Shown: positions 1 through 9,500 of the stretch, in pieces
How the letters are laid out: each line of letters begins with the position of its first letter
Numbering within the stretch: the stretch's first letter is position 1
Assembly: GCF_000478275.1 (NCBI RefSeq)
Contig: NZ_ASJB01000065.1
Location: 1 to 64,000, forward strand
Origin: Amycolatopsis orientalis DSM 40040 = KCTC 9412
GTDB taxonomy: Bacteria; Actinomycetota; Actinomycetes; Mycobacteriales; Pseudonocardiaceae
Direction: 5' to 3'
DNA: 64,000 nt
Notes under the pieces: generated by a model
The model's input: the letters and a program-made list of their open reading frames with translations, nothing else
Told to the model about the DNA's origin: nothing
Database searches by the model: none
Position numbers and translations under genes: made by a program

Positions 1-102
1 TAGGCAAGGGGACCTTCACGGCATCGAGTCGATCACGCCACGTTTGCCTTACCTCTCAAATAATACGTGGCGGTCGTCGGTGAAGGGGCGTAGGACGGCT
101 GA
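1..102. other. Left-edge spacer upstream of the acetyltransferase
   Basis: No coding sequence is supported here. AGGCAA near position 2 and TTGCCT near 44-49 are complementary and could be the tail of a hairpin. An AT-rich CAAATAATACG around 57-67 is the only promoter-like patch before the GTG at 103. The upstream gene is outside the window. Confidence 0.4.
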
Positions 103-1323
103 GTGAGCGATGACAGCTTGACCATCCGCACCCTGACCACCGACGACCTGCCCGCGTTCGCGGAGTTGCTCGCGAGCGCTTTCCTCACCGACCCCACGGA
201 CGGGTTGAAACACCGCGAAGAGCTGGTGTTCGAACCGGACCGTACGCACGGTGTGTTCGATGGCGACGACCTCATCGGCACGGGCGAACTGCTCACCCGC
301 GAGATCACCGTTCCCGGCGCCGGGCAGACGCCGCTCGCCGCGGTGACGTCGGTCGGTGTCGCGCCGGGGCACCGCAGGCGAGGTGTGCTCACACGGGTCA
401 TGCGGGAGCAGTTGCACGGCCTGCACGAGAACGGCGGCGAACCGATCGCCGCGCTGTGGGCGTCCGAAGCGATCATCTATCCGCGCTTCGGTTACGGCCT
501 CGCGACGCAGTTCTACCGCGCGAAGGTGCGCGCGAAGTCCGCGTACCGGCCCGGCGTCGAACTCGAAGCCGAGCGGGTCCGCGAAGTCGGCCGCGAGCAG
601 GCTGTCCCGCTGATCAGGGCGATCTACGAAAAGGAAGCGCCGCAACGGGTCGGCGCGCTCGGCAGACACGAGTCGACCTGGGAATTCCTGCTCGACGACC
701 CGGAGTACCGGCGTCACGGCGCGACCGCGCTGAAGTTCGCCGTCCTGCCGGACGGCTACGCGATCTTCCGGCTGAAGAACGACTGGAACGAAGAAGGCCC
801 GCGCGGGACGCTGACCGTGCAGGAACTCGTCGCGACCACCCCGGAGGCGTACGCGACGCTGTACCGCTACCTGCTCGACTACGACCTGGTCTTCACGCTG
901 GAGACGTTCGCCGCCCTCGACGAACCGCTCATCCACCTTCTGGCCGACCCCCGCGCCATCACCCGGTCCGCCGGTGACGCCCTGTGGCTCCGGCTCGTCG
1001 ACGTCGACCGCGGCCTGGCAACCCGCCGCTACCACGGTCCGGTGGACCTGGTGTTCGGCGTCCGTGACGCCTTCTGCCCGTGGAACACCGGGAACTGGCG
1101 GCTCACCGCCGCGGCCGACGGGAACGCCGAGGTGAAGCGGGTGGAGGACGCTCCGGATCTCGAACTGGACGTGATCGACCTCGGCGCGATCTTCCTCGGC
1201 GGGACCCGGCCGAGCACGCTGGCCGCGGCGGGCCGGATCAAGGAGCGGACCGCCGGCGCGGTCGCGCGGGCGACGGCGGCGTTCGCGGCCGACCGGGAGC
1301 CGTGCTGCCTGGAATCCTTCTAG
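103..1323 (+). CDS. Eis-like GNAT N-acetyltransferase
   Basis: The 406-residue product starts at a GTG and matches the Eis group: an N-terminal GNAT fold with the acetyl-CoA loop VAPGHRRRGVLTRVM at about residues 87-101, a middle GNAT-like domain, and a C-terminal SCP2-like domain ending in a free Phe. The length (about 400) is normal for the family. Family members acetylate amines on aminoglycosides, peptides or proteins; the substrate here cannot be read. The gene stands alone and converges on mtnA. It could instead be annotated simply as a GNAT acetyltransferase, but the three-domain layout favours Eis. Confidence 0.88.
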   Translation: MSDDSLTIRTLTTDDLPAFAELLASAFLTDPTDGLKHREELVFEPDRTHGVFDGDDLIGTGELLTREITVPGAGQTPLAAVTSVGVAPGHRRRGVLTRVMREQLHGLHENGGEPIAALWASEAIIYPRFGYGLATQFYRAKVRAKSAYRPGVELEAERVREVGREQAVPLIRAIYEKEAPQRVGALGRHESTWEFLLDDPEYRRHGATALKFAVLPDGYAIFRLKNDWNEEGPRGTLTVQELVATTPEAYATLYRYLLDYDLVFTLETFAALDEPLIHLLADPRAITRSAGDALWLRLVDVDRGLATRRYHGPVDLVFGVRDAFCPWNTGNWRLTAAADGNAEVKRVEDAPDLELDVIDLGAIFLGGTRPSTLAAAGRIKERTAGAVARATAAFAADREPCCLESF

Positions 1324-1358
1324 AGCTTCTCTCGCTTCTGTGCGGTTCGGTGGCGCGT

Positions 1359-2327
<969 letters not shown>

Positions 2328-2384
2328 GGTTCCCCCGGGAAATCCAGTTGGCCGGCCGAGACCGGTTCGATGAGGATGCGGCTC

Positions 2385-2783
2385 GTGACCATTCAACGCC
2401 ACCATCCGCCCGGTCTGCACCCCACGCCCACCTACCACCACGTGACCATCGTCGAAGGGCGGCGGGACATCCACCTCGCCGGCCAGTGCCCGCTCGCCGA
2501 AGACGGCAAGGTCGTCGAAGGCGATGTGCTCGCCCAGGTCGACCAGGTGGTCGCGAACACCGCCGCCGCGCTCGCCTTCGCCGAGGCGACCCCGGCCGAC
2601 GTCGTCCGCACGGTGATCTACGTGGTGACGCCGGACGCCGACGTGCTTTCGGCGGTGTGGGACCGGTTCGTCGAGTCGGAGATCGGCGAGGCCTTCACCA
2701 CCGCGAGCACCCTGCTCGGCGTCGCGCAGCTCGGCTACCGCGGGCAGCTCGTCGAACTCGACGTCACCGCCTCGACGGCCTGA
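2385..2783 (+). CDS. RidA/YjgF family deaminase
   Basis: A 132-residue RidA-superfamily protein. Family members hydrolyse reactive enamine/imine intermediates from PLP enzymes. Visible features are the DIHLAGQCPLAEDGK strand, the QVDQVVANTAAALAFAEA helix and the VIYVV strand followed by a conserved C-terminal strand. The canonical catalytic Arg is replaced in this divergent subfamily (RGQLVELDV). GTG at 2385 is preferred because GAGGA (2372-2376) lies 8 nt upstream; ATGs at 2370 and 2376 are in-frame alternatives. The gene is divergent from mtnA, with about 57 bp for both promoters. Confidence 0.8.
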   Translation: MTIQRHHPPGLHPTPTYHHVTIVEGRRDIHLAGQCPLAEDGKVVEGDVLAQVDQVVANTAAALAFAEATPADVVRTVIYVVTPDADVLSAVWDRFVESEIGEAFTTASTLLGVAQLGYRGQLVELDVTASTA

Positions 2784-2817
2784 CCCACGGCCTGACCCAC
2801 CGCCCGACCCACGGCCT

Positions 2818-2879
2818 GCGGTTCGTCCTCTGGATGCGGTAGTTGCGCGTGCAAGGAACGCATCCAGAGGACGAAACGC
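2818..2879. terminator. Long-stem hairpin between convergent genes
   Basis: Arms 2818-2838 and 2859-2879 are 21 bp and complementary at all but one position (core TTCGTCCTCTGGATGCG / CGCATCCAGAGGACGAA), with a 20-nt loop. It lies between ridA and the PIG-L gene, which converge. A single right-hand arm recurs at 26926-26947. Just upstream, an 11-12 bp unit (GCCTGACCCAC) is tandemly repeated around 2780-2816. Confidence 0.7.
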
Positions 2880-2885
2880 GGGGTG

Positions 2886-3680
2886 TCAGAGACCGGCCAT
2901 GAGGTCGGTCTCGGTGATACCCGGTCCCTGGCCCGCGCGGATGAACCATTCGGTGCCGAAAGCCTGCGCGAAACCCTCGTCGGGCATCGCGAGGAAGAAC
3001 GATTCCTCGCTGATCTGGCTGGCGTGCGCGCGCATCGCGGCCCGCTTGTGGGGCAGGTACTCGGTGACGTCGACCCGCGCCGTGAGGATCGCCTCGGGCT
3101 TGCCGAACTCCATGCCGTCGTCGAAATCGGGGAGGTCCTCGGGTTTCATCTGCCCGGTCCGCGCCGCCTCCTCCATGCCACGGCGCATTTCGTCACTGTT
3201 GCTCGTCGCCTCGTAGACCCGCGGCGTGCCCGCCAGCTCGGCCGCGCGCATGCCGACACGGTGGACCTGGATGTGGTCCGGGTGCCCGTAGCCGCCGTTG
3301 TCGTCGTAGACGGTCAGGACGTCGGCCTGCTCCTCGCGCAGGATCGCGGCGAGCCGCTGCGCGGCCTCCTCGACGTCGGCCTGCCAGAACGTGCCAGGCT
3401 CGTCGTTGCGGGGCTCGCCCATCATGCCGGAATCGGTGTACCCCAGGAACTCCACGCGCTTGGCCCCCAGTATCTCGGCCGAAGCGTGCGTCTCTTGGAC
3501 GCGGCGCTGCCACAACTCCTCTCCTTCGTCGAGGAAGCCGTCCGGCACCTCGCCGACCTCGCCCCGGGTCGCGACGACGAGCACGACACGGTGACCTTCC
3601 TCGAAGGCCTTGCGCATGACGCCGCCCGCGACGATGCACTCGTCGTCGGGGTGGGCGTGAAAACTCACCAATGTGGCCAT
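2886..3680 (-). CDS. PIG-L family deacetylase
   Basis: A 264-residue LmbE-like zinc amidohydrolase. The zinc motif AHPDDE is at residues 9-14 and the second metal-binding segment GYGHPDHIQVH lies mid-protein. In actinomycetes the family includes MshB and Mca of mycothiol metabolism. This sequence is closest in layout to the generic PIG-L group, so I do not assign MshB or Mca. ATG 3680 places the AHPDDE motif as usual; an upstream in-frame ATG at 3710 would add ten residues. No clear Shine-Dalgarno is present, so translation may be leaderless. Confidence 0.83.
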   Translation of the reverse strand: MATLVSFHAHPDDECIVAGGVMRKAFEEGHRVVLVVATRGEVGEVPDGFLDEGEELWQRRVQETHASAEILGAKRVEFLGYTDSGMMGEPRNDEPGTFWQADVEEAAQRLAAILREEQADVLTVYDDNGGYGHPDHIQVHRVGMRAAELAGTPRVYEATSNSDEMRRGMEEAARTGQMKPEDLPDFDDGMEFGKPEAILTARVDVTEYLPHKRAAMRAHASQISEESFFLAMPDEGFAQAFGTEWFIRAGQGPGITETDLMAGL

Positions 3681-3716
3681 GGTGGGGAAACTACCGCGAG
3701 GCACCGACATATTCCG

Positions 3717-3760
3717 TCGTGAGTGGTAATGACGGTTCTAACCGTCATTACCACTCACGA
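3717..3760. terminator. GAGTGGTAATGACGG palindrome, copy 1
   Basis: A perfect 44-bp palindrome with 21-bp arms and a 2-nt centre (CT). The arm core is GAGTGGTAATGACGGTT. It lies between the PIG-L gene start and the 3' end of the dienelactone hydrolase gene, both on the minus strand, consistent with a terminator for the latter. Copies recur at 15373, 30459 and 36498. Confidence 0.65.
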
Positions 3761-3774
3761 CCCCCACCACTCAC

Positions 3775-4464
3775 TTACGCCGGAAATACCCGCTCGAGGA
3801 ACTCCAGCGTCAGTGCCCAGGCCGCCGCGGCGGGTTCGGGCTGGTGGAACATCGGCGCCACGTGGTTGTGGAACGCGTGCCCCGCGCCCTCGTGGATGTG
3901 GATCTCCGCGCCGTCATGGGCGGCCACCGCGTCGGCCAGCTTCCGCACGCCCTCGATGGGAATGTAGGGGTCCGCCCCGCCGAACTGGAACTGGATGGGG
4001 CAAGTGATCTTGTCCAGCAACGGAAGCTGCCCCGGCACTGTCGAGCCGTAGTACGACACGGCGACGTCCGGGTCGCCCTCGGCGGCGGCCGCGTAAGCCA
4101 TCGAGCCGCCGAGGCAGAAGCCGAAGACGCCCGCGCGGCCCCCGGTCGCGGGCAGGGACCGGAGCATCGCCAGGGTCGCGAGCACGTCGGTGACCGCGCG
4201 TGCCGGGTCGAGTTCGCCCGCCACCGCCATCGACGCCGAGATCCCGGCCTCGTCGTGGGTGGCCGACCAGCCGGGGGCGATCCGCCAGAACAGTTCGGGC
4301 ACGGCGACGACGTAGCCGAGCGCGGCGAGATCGGCGGCGACGGACCTCAGGTAGTCGTCGAGGCCGAAGATCTCCTGGATCAGGACCAGACCCGGGCCGG
4401 AACCCGATTCGGGCAGCCAGAGCGGGGCGTCGAACGAGCCGTCGGCGACGGTCACTTCGGTCAT
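3775..4464 (-). CDS. Dienelactone hydrolase family protein
   Basis: A 229-residue alpha/beta hydrolase. The catalytic triad is recognisable: Cys117 in GFCLGG, Asp165 in GGADPYIP and His196 in GAGHAF, with Glu31 in QEIFG, the residue that activates the Cys nucleophile in DLH enzymes. Known members open dienelactone rings in chloroaromatic catabolism, but many actinobacterial paralogs have other carboxylester substrates. Its start overlaps the end of the arginase-family gene by 4 nt (ATGA), so the two form an operon on the minus strand. Confidence 0.87.
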   Translation of the reverse strand: MTEVTVADGSFDAPLWLPESGSGPGLVLIQEIFGLDDYLRSVAADLAALGYVVAVPELFWRIAPGWSATHDEAGISASMAVAGELDPARAVTDVLATLAMLRSLPATGGRAGVFGFCLGGSMAYAAAAEGDPDVAVSYYGSTVPGQLPLLDKITCPIQFQFGGADPYIPIEGVRKLADAVAAHDGAEIHIHEGAGHAFHNHVAPMFHQPEPAAAAWALTLEFLERVFPA

Positions 4465-5345
4465 CGGATTCCTTCCAGAGCGCGGACGAGCGAGTCCGTC
4501 ACCAGTGCGGCCTGTGTGCCGTCGGGGTCGAGGTCGGGATCGAAGATGGTCAGTTCCAGTCCGGCCGCGCCGGGCAGCGCGAGCAGGCCGCGAAGAAGTT
4601 CGACGAGCTTGTCCGGGCTGAGCCCGCCGGGGTCGGGACTGTCCACAGCGGACACGAACTCCGGATCGAGGGTGTCGATGTCGACGTGGATCCAGAATCC
4701 GTCCAGCGGCGCGAAGATCTCGCGGGCGGCCGCGAGCGCGCCGCCGGTGCCGGAGGCCATGATCTCCTGGCTGGTCACCGTCCGGAGCCCGGCTTCCCTC
4801 GCCTCGGCGGACTCCTCTTCGCGAACGCCGAGCACGAGGACGTCCTCGTCGCGGACGTAGGGCGCCAGACCGTCCACATCGGCCAGTTCCGGGGCGCCGC
4901 GGCCGGTGACGAGGGCGAGTGCCTCGCCGCCGACGGAAGCGACGTGATCGGAGTTGCCGAGGTGGCGGAAGTCGTCGTGCCCGTCGAAGTAGACGATGCC
5001 GAAGCGACCTTCGCGGCGCAGGGTCAGCATCGCGGCGAGCGCGATCGAGCAGTCGCCGCCGAGCACCACCGGGAAGCCGCCGTCCGCGCGGATCTTCGCG
5101 AGGCGGGCGGCGAGGGCCGTCGTGTAGGCCGCGATCCCGGCGGCGTTACGGACGCCGCCGTCCGGCGTCCAGTCCGGCAGATAGCGCGGTGGGGTGACCA
5201 CCCCGCCGTCGGTCGCCCCCAACCGGGTGAGCAGGCCATGGTCACGCAGCGCGCCGGGTGCTTTGTAACAGCCTGGAACCACTCCTTCGGCGGGTGGACG
5301 CAGGCCGAGATTGGACGGCGCGTCCAGCAGTACGAGATTCCCCAT
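4461..5345 (-). CDS. Arginase/agmatinase-family ureohydrolase, GGDCS type
   Basis: A 294-residue ureohydrolase-fold protein. Metal-binding motifs are GGDCS (97-100 region, Cys99 where classical arginases have His), FDGHDDF (120-126) and HVDIDTLDP in the C-terminal half. The GGDC/DGHxD pattern marks a bacterial subfamily whose substrate is mostly unassigned; hydrolysis of a guanidino or formimino group is the family chemistry. It is the first gene of a two-gene operon with the downstream dienelactone hydrolase, which suggests an amide/ester-bearing substrate but does not identify it. Confidence 0.82.
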   Translation of the reverse strand: MGNLVLLDAPSNLGLRPPAEGVVPGCYKAPGALRDHGLLTRLGATDGGVVTPPRYLPDWTPDGGVRNAAGIAAYTTALAARLAKIRADGGFPVVLGGDCSIALAAMLTLRREGRFGIVYFDGHDDFRHLGNSDHVASVGGEALALVTGRGAPELADVDGLAPYVRDEDVLVLGVREEESAEAREAGLRTVTSQEIMASGTGGALAAAREIFAPLDGFWIHVDIDTLDPEFVSAVDSPDPGGLSPDKLVELLRGLLALPGAAGLELTIFDPDLDPDGTQAALVTDSLVRALEGIR

Positions 5346-5422
5346 GTCCCCACCGTAGTGGCGATCCCTGGTGTCGCGCTGTCCGTCCCTTTAGGTTGGA
5401 AGGCTCGACCGGAGGAGGCGCC

Positions 5423-6775
5423 ATGGTGGAGCGGACGAAGTACATCCTCGACGAAGCCGACATGCCGACCAGGTGGTACAACGTCATCCCGGATCTCCCG
5501 GAGCCGCCACCCCCGCCGCTGCATCCGGGCACGCGCGAGCCGGTCGGCCCGGACGACCTCGCGCCGCTGTTCCCGCAGGCGCTCATCGCCCAAGAGGTCA
5601 CCACCGACCGTTACGTCGACATCCCGGAAGAGGTACTGGAGGTCTACCGGCTCTGGCGGCCGTCGCCGCTGTTCCGCGCGAGGCGGCTCGAGAAGGCGCT
5701 CGGCACGCCCGCCCGCATCTATTACAAGTACGAAGGGGTCAGCCCGGTCGGCTCGCACAAGCCCAACACCGCCGTGCCGCAGGCGTTCTACAACGCGGCG
5801 GAGGGCGTCACCAGGCTGACCACGGAGACCGGCGCCGGTCAGTGGGGGAGCGCGCTCGCGTTCGCCTGCGCCACCTTCGGGCTCGAATGCGAGGTGTGGC
5901 AGGTCCGCGCCTCGTACGACCAGAAGCCGTACCGCAAGCTGATGATGGAGACCTTCGGCGCGACCGTGCATCCGAGCCCGTCCGAGCTGACCGAGTCCGG
6001 CCGCGCGATCCTGGCCGCCGACCCGGAGTCGACCGGGAGCCTCGGCATCGCGATCAGTGAAGCGGTCGAACAGGCCGCTCAGGCGGAGAACACGCGGTAC
6101 GCGCTGGGCAGCGTGCTCAACCACGTCCTGCTGCACCAGACGATCATCGGCGAAGAGGCGCTGAAGCAGTTCGAACTCGCCGGGGACACCCCGGACGTGC
6201 TCATCGGCTGCACCGGCGGTGGTTCGAACTTCGGCGGGCTCGCCTTCCCGTTCCTGCGCGAGAAACTCGCCGGGCGGATGGACCCGGTGATCCGGGCGGT
6301 CGAACCGGCCGCCTGTCCGTCACTCACCCGCGGCACGTACGCGTACGACTTCGGGGACACCGCCGGGCTGACGCCGCTGCTGAAGATGCACACCCTCGGT
6401 CACGCCTTCATCCCCGACCCCATCCACGCCGGCGGCCTCCGCTATCACGGGATGTCGCCGCTGATCTCGCATATCTACGAACTCGGGCTGATCGACGCGA
6501 TCGCCATCGGCCAGGAGGACTGTTTCGCCGCCGGAGTGCGGTTCGCCCGCGCGGAGGGCATCATCCCGGCACCGGAGCCGACGCACGCGCTCGCCGCGTG
6601 CATTCAGGAAGCGTTGCGGTGCAAGGAAACCGGTGAGGAGAAGGTGATCTTGACCGCGCTGTGCGGGCACGCCCACCTCGACCTCCCGGCGTACGGCGCG
6701 TACCTGGCGGGCGACATGGTGGACAACGCGCTGCCCGACTCCGCCCTCGAGAAGTCCCTCGCCGGGCTCCCGTAA
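5423..6775 (+). CDS. TrpB2-type (TrpB-like) PLP-dependent enzyme
   Basis: A 450-residue member of the long TrpB2 branch of tryptophan synthase beta subunits. Lys113 in GSHKPNTA is the predicted PLP Schiff-base lysine, and CTGGGSNFGG is the phosphate-binding loop. The family forms tryptophan from serine and indole or related beta-replacements, often without a TrpA partner. A strong GGAGGAGG sits 5 nt before the ATG at 5423. It is divergent from the arginase-family gene and no trpA is nearby, so it probably works alone, for example in indole salvage. Confidence 0.9.
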   Translation: MVERTKYILDEADMPTRWYNVIPDLPEPPPPPLHPGTREPVGPDDLAPLFPQALIAQEVTTDRYVDIPEEVLEVYRLWRPSPLFRARRLEKALGTPARIYYKYEGVSPVGSHKPNTAVPQAFYNAAEGVTRLTTETGAGQWGSALAFACATFGLECEVWQVRASYDQKPYRKLMMETFGATVHPSPSELTESGRAILAADPESTGSLGIAISEAVEQAAQAENTRYALGSVLNHVLLHQTIIGEEALKQFELAGDTPDVLIGCTGGGSNFGGLAFPFLREKLAGRMDPVIRAVEPAACPSLTRGTYAYDFGDTAGLTPLLKMHTLGHAFIPDPIHAGGLRYHGMSPLISHIYELGLIDAIAIGQEDCFAAGVRFARAEGIIPAPEPTHALAACIQEALRCKETGEEKVILTALCGHAHLDLPAYGAYLAGDMVDNALPDSALEKSLAGLP

Positions 6776-6787
6776 CCCCTCCGGACG

Positions 6788-6842
6788 CGCTATGAAAGGA
6801 CCTTTCCTTGCAAATTTTGCAAGGAAAGGTCCTTTCATAGCG
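6788..6842. terminator. ATGAAAGGACC palindrome, copy 1
   Basis: A perfect 55-bp palindrome: two 27-bp arms around a single central base, core ATGAAAGGACCTTTCC. It fills the space between the convergent TrpB2 and GGDEF genes. A close relative is at 45881-45933. Such length without mismatch implies strong cruciform or hairpin potential, and a bidirectional terminator is the simplest role. Confidence 0.7.
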
Positions 6843-6857
6843 TTCCAGAGGGCGGGG

Positions 6858-8105
6858 TCAGCCGGTCACCTGGTAGCCCGAAGTCCGGTTCCGGCCGGTG
6901 GCCTTCGCCTCGTAAAGCGCCCTGTCCGCGACGGCGATCAGGTCGTCGAGGTCGGTCACGCCCGGCCGGTCGGCGAGACCGATCGACACCGTGACGTGCT
7001 CCGGCAGGCCGCCCCGGTTCGCGATACTCGACCGGATCCGTTCCGCGATCGCGTGCGCGTGCACCGCGGGGGTGCCGGGCAGCAGGACGACGAACTCCTC
7101 GCCGCCGAACCGGCCCACCAGATCCGTCCCGCGCACCTCGGTGCGCAGCGTTTCCGCGATGGCGGCGAGATACCGGTCACCGACCAGATGACCGTGCCGG
7201 TCGTTGATCTTCTTGAACCGGTCGACGTCGAGCATCAGCAGGCTGGTGTGCCGCCCCGCCCGCCGCGCGCGGTCGAGTTCGTCGGCGGCGGCGTCGCGCC
7301 ACGCCTTGGCGTTGAGCAGTCCCGTCTTGGCGTCGCTGCGCGCCTGCCGTTTCAGCTGCCTCAGCAGCACCCCGCGATGCAGCACCAGCGTGATCCCGAT
7401 GATCAGCAGCAGCACCACCGGCCAGTCCCGCAGCGCCCACGCCACGACGACGCCGAGCGCGATCGTCGCGGCTTCGAGCGCGTACTCGAACGGCTTCGCC
7501 ACCGCGTCGCGCAGCCTGTCGTGCGGGGTGCCGTAATACACCGCGACGGTCATCAGCACGGTGTTCACCAGCAGGAACACCCCACCGGCCGCGACCACCA
7601 CGCCGAACGACCGGACGTCGCGGGGGAGGACGTCGAACGGGACGGCGTACCGCGTGAGAAAGGCGGAGGCCGCGAAACCCGAGAGCACGGTGGCCGACAT
7701 GGAGAACGTCCGCCGGAACAGCGGGTTCGGCTGCCCCCGGAACCAGCGGTAGAAGAAGGACACGGCGATGACCAGCGCGGCGAGTCCGGGGTGCAGCAGC
7801 AGGACGGCGGCGAAGGTCCAGACGCTGTCGAGCGAGATGTGCGGCGTGCCCGCGAATCGTTCCCGCACTCGTTCCACCGGCCGCGACAACTCCGTGTACA
7901 GCACGACGCTGGCGATCAGGATCGCGAACGGGATGGCGTCGCCCGGGGTGACCGGGAGGTGGAGAAAAGACCAGGCGGATCCGGCGATCGCCGCGACGTC
8001 CACCAGGAGGACGAAGCCGATCAAACCGCGGTGGGGTAGCCGCCACAGCGCCCAATTCGTTAGCGCCACGGAGACGAACGTAATCGGTTGGATACTAGGT
8101 GTCAC
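6858..8105 (-). CDS. Membrane-bound GGDEF diguanylate cyclase
   Basis: A 415-residue protein with about seven N-terminal hydrophobic segments (roughly residues 20-250) and a C-terminal GGDEF domain (about 265-410). The active-site motif is GGEEF and an RGTD I-site lies 5 residues upstream, so synthesis of c-di-GMP from GTP with product inhibition is expected. The N-terminal module resembles an MHYT/MASE-like sensor but I cannot name it. Translation appears to start at GTG 8105. A short inverted repeat (GCGTGG/CCACGC, 8122-8138) lies just upstream. It is on the same strand as, and downstream of, the MFS gene. Confidence 0.87.
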   Translation of the reverse strand: MTPSIQPITFVSVALTNWALWRLPHRGLIGFVLLVDVAAIAGSAWSFLHLPVTPGDAIPFAILIASVVLYTELSRPVERVRERFAGTPHISLDSVWTFAAVLLLHPGLAALVIAVSFFYRWFRGQPNPLFRRTFSMSATVLSGFAASAFLTRYAVPFDVLPRDVRSFGVVVAAGGVFLLVNTVLMTVAVYYGTPHDRLRDAVAKPFEYALEAATIALGVVVAWALRDWPVVLLLIIGITLVLHRGVLLRQLKRQARSDAKTGLLNAKAWRDAAADELDRARRAGRHTSLLMLDVDRFKKINDRHGHLVGDRYLAAIAETLRTEVRGTDLVGRFGGEEFVVLLPGTPAVHAHAIAERIRSSIANRGGLPEHVTVSIGLADRPGVTDLDDLIAVADRALYEAKATGRNRTSGYQVTG

Positions 8106-8208
8106 TACGCTGTATGGGTAGGCGTGGGTGCACCACGCGTGACCGGACCGGGTAGGCCGAGGGGGTGAGCCCTATGCGCGGGCAGAACTGGTGAGTACCG
8201 GGTTCCGG

Positions 8209-9420
8209 TCAAAGGGGGTGAAGAGGGGCCACTTGGCGCCAAGCCCGGGTGGCCGGAACAGCCACTACGAGACCGGCCAGTGCGATGACCGAGACCGTCG
8301 TCGCGGGTGAACCGAGTACGCCGACGAGCAGGCCGCCGGCGATCAGCCCGATTCCCTGCACGGCGATGAGCCCCGACCCGGCGAGGCCGAAGGCCTGGCC
8401 TCGTTCGGTGTCGGGTACCAGCCGCATGAAGGTGGTGCCGGCGGTGACCTGGTACGCCGCGCACATCCCGGACAGCACGAGCAGTCCGGCGGCGTAGGGG
8501 AGCGAAGGGCGGAACCAGAACGCCGCCAGCGGCAGGATCGCGCCGAGCGCCAGCATCCCGACCAGCCGCAGCCGCGTTTCGGGCCGCACCAGGCGGCCGA
8601 GGACGAACACCCCGAGCACGATCCCGGCCGGATGCGCCGCGAGCAGCAGCCCCGCCGTCACCGCCCCGCCGCCGATCTCCGCGGCGTAGGGCACGGCCAG
8701 CCCTTCCGGCACGATGACGAAACCCGCCAGCCACGCGAGGCCGACCAGTGCCCGCAACCGCCGGTCCCGCCAGATCGTGCGGGCACCGGCCGAAAGCCGC
8801 CGCAGCGTCGACGTCGCCGGTCCACCGGCACCCGAAGCGGGCCGGGCGCGGACACCCAGCCGAAGGACGAGCGCCGAGACGCCGAACGTCACCGCGTCGA
8901 GGGCGAGTCCCTTGCCCGGCCCGATCACGGCGATCACCGCGCCGCCCAAGGCGAATCCGGCGAGCTGGCCGACCTGATTGGTGATCTTCAGCAGCGATTG
9001 GCCGAGTACATAGGAATCCCCGCTCAGCACCGACGGCAGGACGGCGGCCTGCGCGGCGGTGAACGGGGCGTTGGCCAGCTGCACCACCACCAGTACGGCG
9101 GCGAGCGCGGGCAACGGGATACCGGGGATCGCGAGTACGGCGACCAAAAGCGCCCGGACGACGTCGGAACAGACCATCACCGCGCGGCGCGGGAACCGGT
9201 CGGCCAGCCCGCCGAGCAGTGGTCCGCCGATCAGATCGGGCAGATAGGTGAGCGCGTAGGTCAGCGCGGGCCACGTCGCCGAACCGGTCCGCTGGAACAC
9301 CAGGACCGACAGGGCGACCCTGGCCACCTGATCGCCGAGGATGGACTGGAGTTCCGCGAACCAGATCGCCCGCAGTTCACCGACCGTGAGGAGCTGCCGG
9401 AAGGTCGCCGTCGAAGTCAC
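8209..9420 (-). CDS. MFS transporter
   Basis: About 403 residues with roughly twelve hydrophobic helices and the MFS loop signature GGLADRFPRR between helices 2 and 3. This layout is typical of actinobacterial MFS drug-efflux proteins. The GTG at 9420 gives VTSTATFRQLL and has a GGGGGTG upstream; an ATG at 9453 would add 11 polar residues. No regulator is adjacent, so the substrate is unknown. Confidence 0.86.
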   Translation of the reverse strand: MTSTATFRQLLTVGELRAIWFAELQSILGDQVARVALSVLVFQRTGSATWPALTYALTYLPDLIGGPLLGGLADRFPRRAVMVCSDVVRALLVAVLAIPGIPLPALAAVLVVVQLANAPFTAAQAAVLPSVLSGDSYVLGQSLLKITNQVGQLAGFALGGAVIAVIGPGKGLALDAVTFGVSALVLRLGVRARPASGAGGPATSTLRRLSAGARTIWRDRRLRALVGLAWLAGFVIVPEGLAVPYAAEIGGGAVTAGLLLAAHPAGIVLGVFVLGRLVRPETRLRLVGMLALGAILPLAAFWFRPSLPYAAGLLVLSGMCAAYQVTAGTTFMRLVPDTERGQAFGLAGSGLIAVQGIGLIAGGLLVGVLGSPATTVSVIALAGLVVAVPATRAWRQVAPLHPL

Positions 9421-9464
9421 GAGGTGACACCCCCGTCCCGTCGGGTGCGCCACTCAGGGTACCG

Positions 9465-9495
9465 CCCCGGACGCGTTCGGTGAACGCGTCCGGGG
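9465..9495. terminator. Hairpin downstream of the VanW gene
   Basis: CCCCGGACGCGTTC (9465-9478) and GAACGCGTCCGGGG (9482-9495) pair perfectly over 14 bp with a 3-nt loop. It lies just past the stop of the VanW-type gene on the minus strand and before the MFS start, so it probably separates two transcription units. There is no U-tract. Confidence 0.65.
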
Positions 9496-9500
9496 GGAAG

